Assembly (NCBI GenBank): GCA_035294565.1
Contig: DATGKR010000169.1
Span: 1 to 7,617 of the forward strand
Length of the DNA stretch: 7,617 bases
From: DATGKR01 sp035294565
Lineage (GTDB): Bacteria; Actinomycetota; Acidimicrobiia; Acidimicrobiales; Palsa-688
Direction: 5' to 3'
The notes beneath the pieces were generated by a model. The model had not been told where the DNA came from. It saw only the letters and a program-made list of their open reading frames with translations, and searched no databases. Below, one piece after another: positions 1 through 5,778 of the stretch (position 1 is the first letter of the stretch; each line of letters begins with the position of its first letter). The position numbers and the translations under genes are program-made.

Positions 1-395
1 GCGGACTGTACGAGCCGCTCGGTTGCCTCCGGATCTCCTCCTGTAGCACGGGCGATGTGGCCCGCCTGGGCGGCGGACACCTCACCTGTGCGGAGCGCTT
101 CGTCGAGGCGGGGGTCGGTGCGAGCCGCGCGGGCCGTGTCGAGCGTCGCTTGGGCGGACGAGTGCTCCGTCCCCCACAGTCCTGCCAGCCAGTGCTCCGC
201 CGAGCGCGCCCCCTGACGAGACCACTCCCCGCAATCAGCAGCTCGCCGCGCCGTAAGGGCCTTGCCGGCCGCGGAGAGCCGTTCGGCTCGTTCGAACAGC
301 GAGGCCAGCTGCGCAGCGTCGGACCCGCTGTAGGCGTCGGGCTCGAGAGCGGTGACTATCTCCGCCAGCTCGTCGACCACCTCGCACAACCGCAT
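1..395 (-). CDS. DUF222 / 13E12-repeat family protein, N-terminal part
   Basis: The minus strand is open from an ATG at 395 to the left edge, giving 131 codons of a protein whose C-terminus lies outside the window. The sequence begins MRLCEVVDELAEIV, then has a helical stretch with ASLFERAERLSAAGK, the segment RSAEHWLAGLWGTEHSSAQ and the segment DEALRTGEVSAAQAGHIAR. This run of motifs is typical of the DUF222 domain of actinobacterial 13E12-repeat proteins, where an HNH nuclease domain commonly follows; that part cannot be seen here. An in-frame TAA lies a few codons upstream, so the ATG at 395 is the only good start. No Shine-Dalgarno is visible, but a -10-like TATTCT ends 7 nt before the ATG, which suggests a leaderless message. 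The cellular role of this family is poorly established. I am fairly sure of the family and make no claim about function. Confidence 0.8.
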   Translation of the reverse strand, partial: MRLCEVVDELAEIVTALEPDAYSGSDAAQLASLFERAERLSAAGKALTARRAADCGEWSRQGARSAEHWLAGLWGTEHSSAQATLDTARAARTDPRLDEALRTGEVSAAQAGHIARATGGDPEATERLVQS

Positions 396-402
396 GACAT
401 CA

Positions 403-408
403 AGAATA
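403..408 (-). promoter_or_regulatory. Possible -10 box for a leaderless DUF222 transcript
   Basis: Read on the minus strand this is TATTCT, fitting the actinobacterial TANNNT pattern. Seven bases separate it from the ATG at 395, so transcription would start at or next to the A of the start codon. There is no Shine-Dalgarno, which agrees with this. No convincing -35 is seen; TTAACT lies 15 nt upstream and is a weak candidate. Confidence 0.35.
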
Positions 409-450
409 AAGAGACCGTGTGACAGTTAAGGGAAGCTACTCGTCGTTCGC

Positions 451-616
451 TGGGTGGCGCAAAGGGCGGGAGGGGCGCGGAGGGAGGTGTGGGACGCGTC
501 GGGATGGCGCGAAGGAAGCGGAGGGAGGTGCGGGGCGCGGTGGGGCGGCGGGATGGCGCGAAGGGAGCGGAGGGAGCGGAGGGAGCGGAGGGAGGTGCGG
601 GAGGCGGAGGGTGAAG
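451..616. repeat. Purine-rich tandem repeat, about 49/50 bp, three degenerate copies
   Basis: Three imperfect copies begin near 451, 501 and 550. Each opens with (t)ggg(a)tggcgc(g/a)aagg and continues as G/A-rich sequence ending in a ggaggtg-type block. Copies two and three are the closest. Copy three carries an extra internal array of the 9-mer GGGAGCGGA, three times in a row at 563-589. The plus strand is almost all purine, so a transcript of the minus strand would be C/U-rich. The array lies wholly between the phaC stop (632) and the DUF222 start (395). No convincing protein is encoded on either strand here. It may be a neutral repeat or part of a termination zone for the PHA genes. Confidence 0.7.
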
Positions 617-631
617 TGGGTTGGGCTCTGG

Positions 632-2401
632 CTAGGTTGCCGAGCCGGGGACCTTGTCGCGGACGTAGAGGCCGGGGGCGGGCTCGAGCGGCGGCCGGGA
701 GCTGCTGCCGAGCCGGGCCGGCGCCGGCTTCTTGGAGCCGCTGTAGGGCTCGACCCACTCAACCCAGCGCTCCCACCAGCTGCCCGAGCGGCGCTCGGCG
801 CCGCGGAGCCACTCTTCGGGGTCGGGGACCGGGGGGCCGCCCACCCAGTAGTGGGCCTTTGGGTTTCCGGGGGGGTTGACCAGGCTGGCGATGTGGCCCG
901 AGTAGCTGAGCACGAAGGTGCTCTCCCCGCCGAGCAGCTGGGTGGTCCGGTAACAGCCTCGCCACGGCGTGAGGTGGTCGGTCACCGCCCCCGTGACGAA
1001 CATGGGGACTTTGATGGTGGACAGATCGACGGGCGTTCCGAGCACCTGCACGGCTCCGGCCTGGACGAGCAGGTTGTGGCGGAAGATGTCGAGGAACTGG
1101 GCGTGGAGGGCCCCCGGGAGATTGGTGCCGTCGGCGTTCCAGGCCAGGATGTCGAAAGCGGGCGGCTTCTCGCCGAGCAAGTAGTTGTTGACCACGTAGT
1201 TGAACAGAAGGTCGTTGGGGCGCATCAGGGTGAAAGCGCTGCCCATCTGCTGGCTGGTGATGATGCCCTTGCGCAGCGACCGCCGGCGGGCGAAGGAGAT
1301 CAGGCCGCTGCTGTTGTACGCGGCGATGGGTGCCCGCTCGCCGAAGTCGAGGAGCGTAACGGCGTAGGACACCGAGTGGACTCGGTCGTCGCCGGTGGCG
1401 GCCATGTGGGACAGGGCGACGGTGGAGATGATCCCTCCGGCGCAGAAGACCATGAGGTTGACGTCGGGGGCCCCGGTGACCTCCTGGACGGTGGTGATCG
1501 CCGAAGACACCCGGGCGGCGTAGGTGTCGAGGTTCCAGTGCCCCTGCTCGGGCGTCGGGTTGCGCCAACTCAACATGAACACCTGCTGCCCCTGACCGGT
1601 GGCGTACTCGACGAAGCTGCGGCCGGGGGCCAGGTCGAGGAAGTAGAAGCGCCCTATCGGTGGGGGCACCACCAGGACAGGCCGCTGGAAGACGGTGTCG
1701 GCGCGCGTCGAGTACTGGATCACCTCGGCGATCTCGTCGCGTTCGACGACCGCCCCGGGGGAGACGGCGAGGTTCCTGCCGACCTCGAAGCCGGACCGGT
1801 CGACCATCTCGGGGAAGCCCCCGTTGTGGCGCAGGTCGTGGACGAGGTGACGTGTCCCCCTGACTACGCTGGCGCCGCCGGTGTCGAAAGCCTTCTTGAT
1901 GGCGCCGGGGTTGGTCCAGAAGAAGTTGGTCGGCGAGGCGGCGGCCGCCAGCAGACCGCCGGCGAAGCGCGCCGTCTCGGCCGTGCGGTCGCTGACCCTC
2001 CCGTCTAGCCCTTCGATCAGGCGGCCGAGGGACTCCGAGGCGGCGAGGTACGACTGCTCGAGGCGGTGGAAGGCCGGGTTGGACTCCCACGCGGGGTCGG
2101 TGAAGCGCCGGTCACCCTTGTCCGGGGCGATCGCCGAGCGGCCCAGTCCGATCTTGACCAGCTCCCGGCCGAACCGGAGGGACTCCCTGGTGACGGCCGT
2201 TCCCTGGCCCAGCGTCGCGGCGGCCGCGGCGAGGATCTGCCCCAGGGCGGGGATCGACGCGGGCTCCCCGCCGGCTATCGACTCGGGGGCTACCGGCTCC
2301 TCGGCCGCGTCGTCGGGGAAGGAACCGGTCTTCCTATCGTGAGGCGCCCGCCCGTTGCCGCTCTTGGCGTTCGTACCGGACCGTCGTGTGGTTGCTGGCA
2401 T
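632..2401 (-). CDS. phaC: Polyhydroxyalkanoate synthase (PhaC)
   Basis: Polymerises 3-hydroxyacyl-CoA into PHA at the granule surface. The protein has 589 residues, close to the usual class I length. Residues 1-100 are a variable Ala/Gly-rich region. A PhaC_N-type domain follows, with SPTNFFWTNPGAI (156-168) and PPIGRFYFLDLAPGRSFVEY (248-267). The alpha/beta-hydrolase part has the nucleophile Cys320 in MVFCAGG, Asp475 in TDHLTPW and His503 in SYSGHIASLVNPP. WNADGTNLPG (421-430) and the C-terminal LEPAPGLYV are also typical. The Cys motif is odd: the family norm is G-x-C-x-G-G, but here Val318 replaces the first Gly. The ATG at 2401 is preceded by a GGGGGG stretch (2406-2411) that could serve as ribosome binding site; reading further upstream enters the hydrolase gene in another frame. 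It follows the hydrolase by 50 nt, probably in one operon. Without phaE or phaR nearby, class I is the best guess. Confidence 0.93.
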   Translation of the reverse strand: MPATTRRSGTNAKSGNGRAPHDRKTGSFPDDAAEEPVAPESIAGGEPASIPALGQILAAAAATLGQGTAVTRESLRFGRELVKIGLGRSAIAPDKGDRRFTDPAWESNPAFHRLEQSYLAASESLGRLIEGLDGRVSDRTAETARFAGGLLAAAASPTNFFWTNPGAIKKAFDTGGASVVRGTRHLVHDLRHNGGFPEMVDRSGFEVGRNLAVSPGAVVERDEIAEVIQYSTRADTVFQRPVLVVPPPIGRFYFLDLAPGRSFVEYATGQGQQVFMLSWRNPTPEQGHWNLDTYAARVSSAITTVQEVTGAPDVNLMVFCAGGIISTVALSHMAATGDDRVHSVSYAVTLLDFGERAPIAAYNSSGLISFARRRSLRKGIITSQQMGSAFTLMRPNDLLFNYVVNNYLLGEKPPAFDILAWNADGTNLPGALHAQFLDIFRHNLLVQAGAVQVLGTPVDLSTIKVPMFVTGAVTDHLTPWRGCYRTTQLLGGESTFVLSYSGHIASLVNPPGNPKAHYWVGGPPVPDPEEWLRGAERRSGSWWERWVEWVEPYSGSKKPAPARLGSSSRPPLEPAPGLYVRDKVPGSAT

Positions 2402-2451
2402 GACGACCCCCCGTCGGCTGGTTTTGGCGTCAGTGTACGCCCCGGGGGGGA

Positions 2452-3258
2452 CTATGCGGAACGGCTGGAGCAGGGAGCCTCGAGGAATTGATCGATCGCT
2501 GCGTAGGCTCTCTCGTTTCCTTCGAGCAGGAGGAGATGCCCTGCGCGGGGAACCACCACCAGCTGCGCCCTTGGTATGCGCGCAGCCATGTAGTGGCCGT
2601 TGGCGACCGGCGCAAGGGGGTCCTCGGCCCCCATCACGATCAGCGTCGGCTGGGGGAGCCGCCCGAGCCAGGGCCAGCTCGTCCAGGTCCCGATGGCGCC
2701 GAGCTGCTGCATGTAGCCGAGGACGTTGGGAGGCCGCTGCCGGCGGTCGAGGAGCTCCTCGTCGGTCGGGGAGGAGTCGCCCCCGAAGGTGAACGGAGCC
2801 ACCATGCGCAAGAAGCGGGGCGAGTAGTAACGAAGAGGGGTCATCAGCGAGGCTATTGCCAGCGGGCTGCCCGGTTTGGCCCCCACCCCGAAGGTTGTGG
2901 CGACGAGCACGAGCCGGTCCACCCGCCGGGGATGGCGGTACGCCAGCTCCTGGGCGACGGCTCCACCGAACGAGTAGCCGAGCACGTGGGCCTGCTCGAT
3001 ACCGAGCGAGTCGAGCACCCCGGCGGCGAGGTCTGCCAGGGACGACATGCCGGAAGGAAAGGCGCAGGCCAGCGGCGAGCGCCCTGTGCCGGGCATGTCG
3101 AAGGCGATGGTGCTGAAGCCGGCCAGGCGCCGGGCTGCGGGGCGCCACATCGCCGTGTTGCCGCCGATGCCCATCAGGAGAAGCAGCGGCGGGCCGTCTC
3201 CGCGCTGAGAGATCCAGATCTGCCTGCCGAGGACACGGTGGTAGCCGTCGCGGGTCAC
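2452..3258 (-). CDS. Alpha/beta hydrolase, probable intracellular PHA depolymerase
   Basis: A 268-residue alpha/beta hydrolase with no signal peptide. The oxyanion-side motif is LLLLMGIGGN (25-34). The nucleophile Ser96 lies in GYSFGGA, the acid is Asp213 in GAEDPLAP, and the base is His241 in RAGHLLLLE. The stretches LRYYSPRFLRMVAPFTFGG, GYMQQLGAIGTWTSWPWL and PQPTLIVMGAEDPLAP follow the order and wording I know from Pseudomonas-type intracellular medium-chain PHA depolymerases (PhaZ, about 280 residues). The position between an acyl-CoA ligase and phaC supports that role. A general carboxylesterase or haloperoxidase-like hydrolase is the alternative. The start is GTG at 3258: an in-frame TAG lies just upstream with no other start codon between, and the next ATG would remove the first strand. 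No strong Shine-Dalgarno is visible. Confidence 0.85.
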   Translation of the reverse strand: MTRDGYHRVLGRQIWISQRGDGPPLLLLMGIGGNTAMWRPAARRLAGFSTIAFDMPGTGRSPLACAFPSGMSSLADLAAGVLDSLGIEQAHVLGYSFGGAVAQELAYRHPRRVDRLVLVATTFGVGAKPGSPLAIASLMTPLRYYSPRFLRMVAPFTFGGDSSPTDEELLDRRQRPPNVLGYMQQLGAIGTWTSWPWLGRLPQPTLIVMGAEDPLAPVANGHYMAARIPRAQLVVVPRAGHLLLLEGNERAYAAIDQFLEAPCSSRSA

Positions 3259-3409
3259 TGAACGACGCTAACCCGACCGGGGCCGGGAGCGGCTGATGGT
3301 CGAGACAGGCCGGGGGACGGGAGTGCGGGGTAGGGGGAACAACAAGAAGAAAGGGCGGAGGGGGGAACTAGAAGGCGCCGGCGGGTCCAGTGGGAAAGGA
3401 GCCCGAGGC
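3259..3409. other. Intergenic stretch between ligase and hydrolase genes
   Basis: The 151 bases between the ligase stop and the hydrolase GTG hold no gene I can support. The plus strand is G/A-rich through 3296-3372, so the minus-strand transcript is C/U-rich. A 5-bp inverted repeat (GAGCC/GGCTC, loop of 3) straddles the ligase stop at 3399-3411 and is followed on the minus strand by CTTTCCC. It is too short and lacks a U-tract for a confident terminator. A promoter for the hydrolase-phaC pair could lie here but I see no clear one. Confidence 0.4.
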
Positions 3410-4987
3410 TCAGCGCGCGCCGGAGGAAAACCGCTCGCGCAACTCGCGCTTCAAGATCTTGCCGCTCGGGTTCTTCGGTAGGGAGTCCACGAAGAAGACC
3501 TGCTTGGGTCGCTTGAACCCCGCTAGGCGATTCCTGGTGTGCTCGTGGACGGCCGCCTCGTCGAGGTCGCTGCCCGGCTTGCGAACGATCGCCGCGGTCA
3601 CCGCCTCGACCCAGTGCGGGTCGCTAACCCCGAAGACGGCCACCTCCGCCACGCCGTCCAGCTCGAAGAGGCACTCCTCGACCTCCCGGCTGGCGACGTT
3701 CTCGCCGCCGGTCTTGATCATGTCCTTGATGCGGTCCACCACGTAGAGGTAGCCGTCGTCGGTCAGGCGACCGAGGTCACCCGAGTGGAACCAGCCGTTG
3801 CGGAAAACGGCCTCCGTTTTGTCCAAATCCTTGTAGTAGCCGGCGGTGGCGTGCGGGCTGCGATGGACTATCTCGCCGACGGTCCCCGGGGGGACCGGGC
3901 GGTCGTCGTCGTCGACCACCATGGTCTCCACGTTGAGCGCCGCCTTGCCGGCGCTGCCCGCCCGCTCCACCTGCTCCTCCGGGCGGAGGATCGTGGCGAG
4001 GGGGGCCATCTCCGTCTGGCCGTAGAAGTTCCACAGCCGGACCCCCGGCAGGCGGCGCTGCAGCTCGGCGAGCACCTCGACCGGCATGGCTGAAGCCCCG
4101 TAGTAGCCCTTGCGGAGCGAGGAGAGATCGGTGGCGTCGAAGTCTGGGTGGCGGAGGAGGGAGATCCACACGGTCGGCGGGCAGAAGAGCTTGGTGACCC
4201 CCTCGGCGGCGATGGTGCGCAGCAGCGCCGCCGGGTCGGGGGAGGGGAGGATGATGCTCCTCGCGCCGAGGTACACGTCGACGGAGAAGAAGCAGTCGAG
4301 CTGGGCGCAGTGGTACATGGGAAGCGAGTGCACCTCCACGTCGTCGGCGTCCATCCCGCCGTCGACGATGCAGCTGACGTACTGGGCGATCAGCGACCGG
4401 CTGGTCAGCACCACGCCTTTCGGTCTCGACTCGGTGCCCGAGGTGTACATGAGCCGCAGCGGGTCGTCGTCGGCGACCTCCACGTCCGGCTCCTCGTCGG
4501 GGCCCGACAGGCACCAGGCGTCGACGTCCTCCCAGCCCGCCGCCGGGCCGCCGATGCACCCGCGCAGGGCGACGCCAGATCCCGACGCCGACTCGGCGAG
4601 GGCCTTCTCGACGGTCGGCACCAAGGCGTCCTCGGCGACTACGGCCCTGGCCTCGCAATGGTCGAGGATGTAGGCCATCTCGGAGGCGTTGAGCATGAAG
4701 TTGACAGGGACGAGGACAACACCCAGCTTGGCTGTGGCGAAGGCGAGGATGGCGAACTGCCAGCAGTTGTGGGAGACGAGGGCGAGACGGTCCCCTTTGG
4801 CGAGCCCGCGGGCGGCGAGCGCGGAGGCCGCCCTGTTGACGGCCTGGTCGAGCTCTAGGTACGTGAACCGCCGCTCCCCGTCGACAACCGCAAGGCGGTC
4901 GGGATAGCGCCGCGCGGTGCGGTGGGGCAGGTCGCCCACGGAATGGCGCCGGGCTCGGGCAATCGGGTCCATGCCAGATTGTGCCAC
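3410..4987 (-). CDS. Acyl-CoA synthetase (AMP-forming, FadD-like)
   Basis: Activates a carboxylic acid to its CoA thioester through an acyl-AMP intermediate. The 525 residues cover the full ANL superfamily fold. The P-loop is YTSGTESRPKGV (181-192), YGQTE is at 322-326, GWFHSGDLG is at 398-406, DRIKDMIKTGGENV is at 418-431, and the C-terminal PKNPSGKILKREL contains the catalytic Lys510. The P-loop has TES where the family consensus is TTG, but the lysine and flanking glycines are intact, so activity is expected. The substrate cannot be read from sequence; the neighbours suggest hydroxy fatty acids released from PHA, and ordinary fatty acids remain possible. The start is GTG at 4987 or ATG at 4972 (MDPIARARRH...), which would give 520 residues. 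Neither has a decisive ribosome binding site. It begins 25 nt after vapC. Confidence 0.92.
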   Translation of the reverse strand: MAQSGMDPIARARRHSVGDLPHRTARRYPDRLAVVDGERRFTYLELDQAVNRAASALAARGLAKGDRLALVSHNCWQFAILAFATAKLGVVLVPVNFMLNASEMAYILDHCEARAVVAEDALVPTVEKALAESASGSGVALRGCIGGPAAGWEDVDAWCLSGPDEEPDVEVADDDPLRLMYTSGTESRPKGVVLTSRSLIAQYVSCIVDGGMDADDVEVHSLPMYHCAQLDCFFSVDVYLGARSIILPSPDPAALLRTIAAEGVTKLFCPPTVWISLLRHPDFDATDLSSLRKGYYGASAMPVEVLAELQRRLPGVRLWNFYGQTEMAPLATILRPEEQVERAGSAGKAALNVETMVVDDDDRPVPPGTVGEIVHRSPHATAGYYKDLDKTEAVFRNGWFHSGDLGRLTDDGYLYVVDRIKDMIKTGGENVASREVEECLFELDGVAEVAVFGVSDPHWVEAVTAAIVRKPGSDLDEAAVHEHTRNRLAGFKRPKQVFFVDSLPKNPSGKILKRELRERFSSGAR

Positions 4988-4998
4988 CGGCCGCCGGT
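4986..4998. promoter_or_regulatory. 13-bp palindrome over the ligase start
   Basis: ACCGGC-C-GCCGGT is a perfect 6-bp inverted repeat around one central base. It overlaps the GTG start at 4987, or lies 14-26 nt upstream of the ATG at 4972, within the 25-nt vapC-ligase gap. It could be an operator half-site pair or a small RNA hairpin near the ribosome binding region. Short GC palindromes also arise by chance in such DNA. Confidence 0.3.
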
Positions 4999-5012
4999 CA
5001 TTCGAACGGCTG

Positions 5013-5396
5013 CTACCGGGGCACCACGGTGACGACGCAGCGGGTACCGGGCGCCAGGCCCAGCCGGGCGTCGGCTGTCACGAGGGCGCAGTCGAGACGC
5101 TCGGCGAGAGCGATGTACGACGCGTCGTAAGCCGACACGTTCTCGCGCAGCTCCCAGATCCGGTCCAGGAGGCCGACCATCGGATAACGGGTGAGGCCGA
5201 GGCGACGCCAGCGGTCGAGCGTTTCCCAGGCCGCGTCGGCTGCGAGCCGTCCGCTGGCTGCGAGACGGCGGAGGGCGTTCGGGACCTCGGAGTCGATCAG
5301 GTGCGGGACGTGGACCTGCTCGTCGCCGAAGGCTCGACGTGCCGGCCCGTCGTTGAGCAGCGCCGAGACGGCGGCCGAGGCGTCGGCGACGATCAC
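5013..5396 (-). CDS. vapC: PIN-domain toxin, VapC family
   Basis: A 127-residue PIN-domain ribonuclease, of normal length for VapC toxins, which cleave specific RNAs in a metal-dependent way when freed from their antitoxin. The acidic residues of the fold are all present: Asp5 in VIVADAS, Glu37 in LIDSEVPNAL, Asp91 in SAYDASYIALAE and Asp109 in LVTADARL. The middle is helical and the end is the strand CVVTVVP. The start is a GTG at 5396 whose bases form GTGA with the vapB stop, a 4-nt overlap typical of translational coupling. The reading frame continues upstream through vapB, but that part does not resemble PIN proteins. I see no inactivating change, so the toxin is likely functional. RNA target unknown. 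Confidence 0.92.
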   Translation of the reverse strand: MIVADASAAVSALLNDGPARRAFGDEQVHVPHLIDSEVPNALRRLAASGRLAADAAWETLDRWRRLGLTRYPMVGLLDRIWELRENVSAYDASYIALAERLDCALVTADARLGLAPGTRCVVTVVPR

Positions 5397-5614
5397 CGGC
5401 CGAGTCGTCCCGCTTCGACTTCCGCCACGATCGACGTCGGGTCGACGCGGCGATCGGGAAGGGCCCCGAGCAGCGCCGGGTTGTCGGCTCTTCGCGTCAC
5501 CTCCGCGAGCTCCCGCACGGCCACCGCGCCGACCGACGTGCCGTCCCTCTTCGCCAACCGCTCCAGACGTTCCACGACGTCTTCGGGCACGTTTCGCAGG
5601 TAGAGGATCCTCAC
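5393..5614 (-). CDS. vapB: Ribbon-helix-helix antitoxin, VapB/FitA-like
   Basis: A 73-residue protein that should bind and neutralise the adjacent VapC and repress its own promoter. The N-terminus MRILYLRNVPEDVVERLERLAKRDGTSV is a ribbon-helix-helix pattern: a short basic beta strand, a helix, a turn and a second helix reaching RELAEVTRRADN near residue 45. The C-terminal tail, LGALPDRRVDPTSIVAEVEAGRLGR, would be the toxin-binding part. The start is GTG at 5614. A -10-like TAGCAT ends 8 nt upstream and there is no Shine-Dalgarno, so the message may be leaderless. Gene order (antitoxin first, 4-nt overlap with the toxin) is the classic vapBC arrangement. Confidence 0.88.
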   Translation of the reverse strand: MRILYLRNVPEDVVERLERLAKRDGTSVGAVAVRELAEVTRRADNPALLGALPDRRVDPTSIVAEVEAGRLGR

Positions 5615-5622
5615 GTCGCAAA

Positions 5623-5651
5623 ATGCTAGCAGATCAGTCGCATATAGACAA
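5623..5651 (-). promoter_or_regulatory. Probable vapBC promoter with overlapping palindrome
   Basis: On the minus strand, TTGTCT (5651-5646) and TAGCAT (5628-5623) are separated by 17 nt, each matching 4 of 6 sigma-70-type consensus bases. The -10 overlaps an 8-bp perfect palindrome, TGCTAGCA, at 5624-5631. That is a plausible site for autorepression by the ribbon-helix-helix antitoxin. The -10 ends 8 nt before the vapB GTG, so the start of transcription would fall at or beside the start codon. Confidence 0.5.
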
Positions 5652-5665
5652 CGGTGTTACCGGGT

Positions 5666-5698
5666 CCGCGGGAAGCCGAGTTGCGCAGCGGCCCGCGG
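5666..5698. repeat. 7-bp inverted repeat in the divergent intergenic region
   Basis: CCGCGGG at 5666-5672 is matched by CCCGCGG at 5692-5698 with a 19-nt loop. It sits between the divergent vapB and DUF4012 genes. It could be a regulator binding site or chance symmetry in GC-rich DNA. No T-tract follows, so it is not a terminator. Confidence 0.25.
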
Positions 5699-5778
5699 GG
5701 ACGTGCCGGGAACGCCCCGCTACGCTCCGGGCCGTTGGGACGGGCAGTCAGGGCTTCGGGGCCGCCGGGCGGACGGAC

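Noticed and set aside
419..2008. Long plus-strand open frame of 529 codons
   Set aside because: It lies opposite phaC, and its translation is Gly/Val/Asp-rich without any recognisable domain. The minus strand gives a full PHA synthase with its catalytic triad. This is an antisense shadow in GC-rich DNA.
2432..2437. Internal promoter (TACACT on the minus strand) before phaC
   Set aside because: It fits TANNNT, but I found no matching -35, and the short 50-nt gap is better explained as an operon spacer.
2402..3148. N-terminal extension of the phaC frame upstream of 2401
   Set aside because: The frame stays open, but it overlaps the hydrolase gene in another frame and its translation is Arg/Pro-rich low-complexity sequence. 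The ATG at 2401 gives a protein of normal PhaC length.
3399..3411. Terminator hairpin at the ligase stop
   Set aside because: The stem is only 5 bp with a 3-nt loop, and the following CTTTCCC is not a U-tract. Not enough for a terminator call.
5397..5621. Longer VapC start, giving a 202-residue protein
   Set aside because: The added residues are an Arg/Gly-rich shadow of vapB. The GTG at 5396 starts exactly at the conserved PIN strand and overlaps the vapB stop as GTGA.
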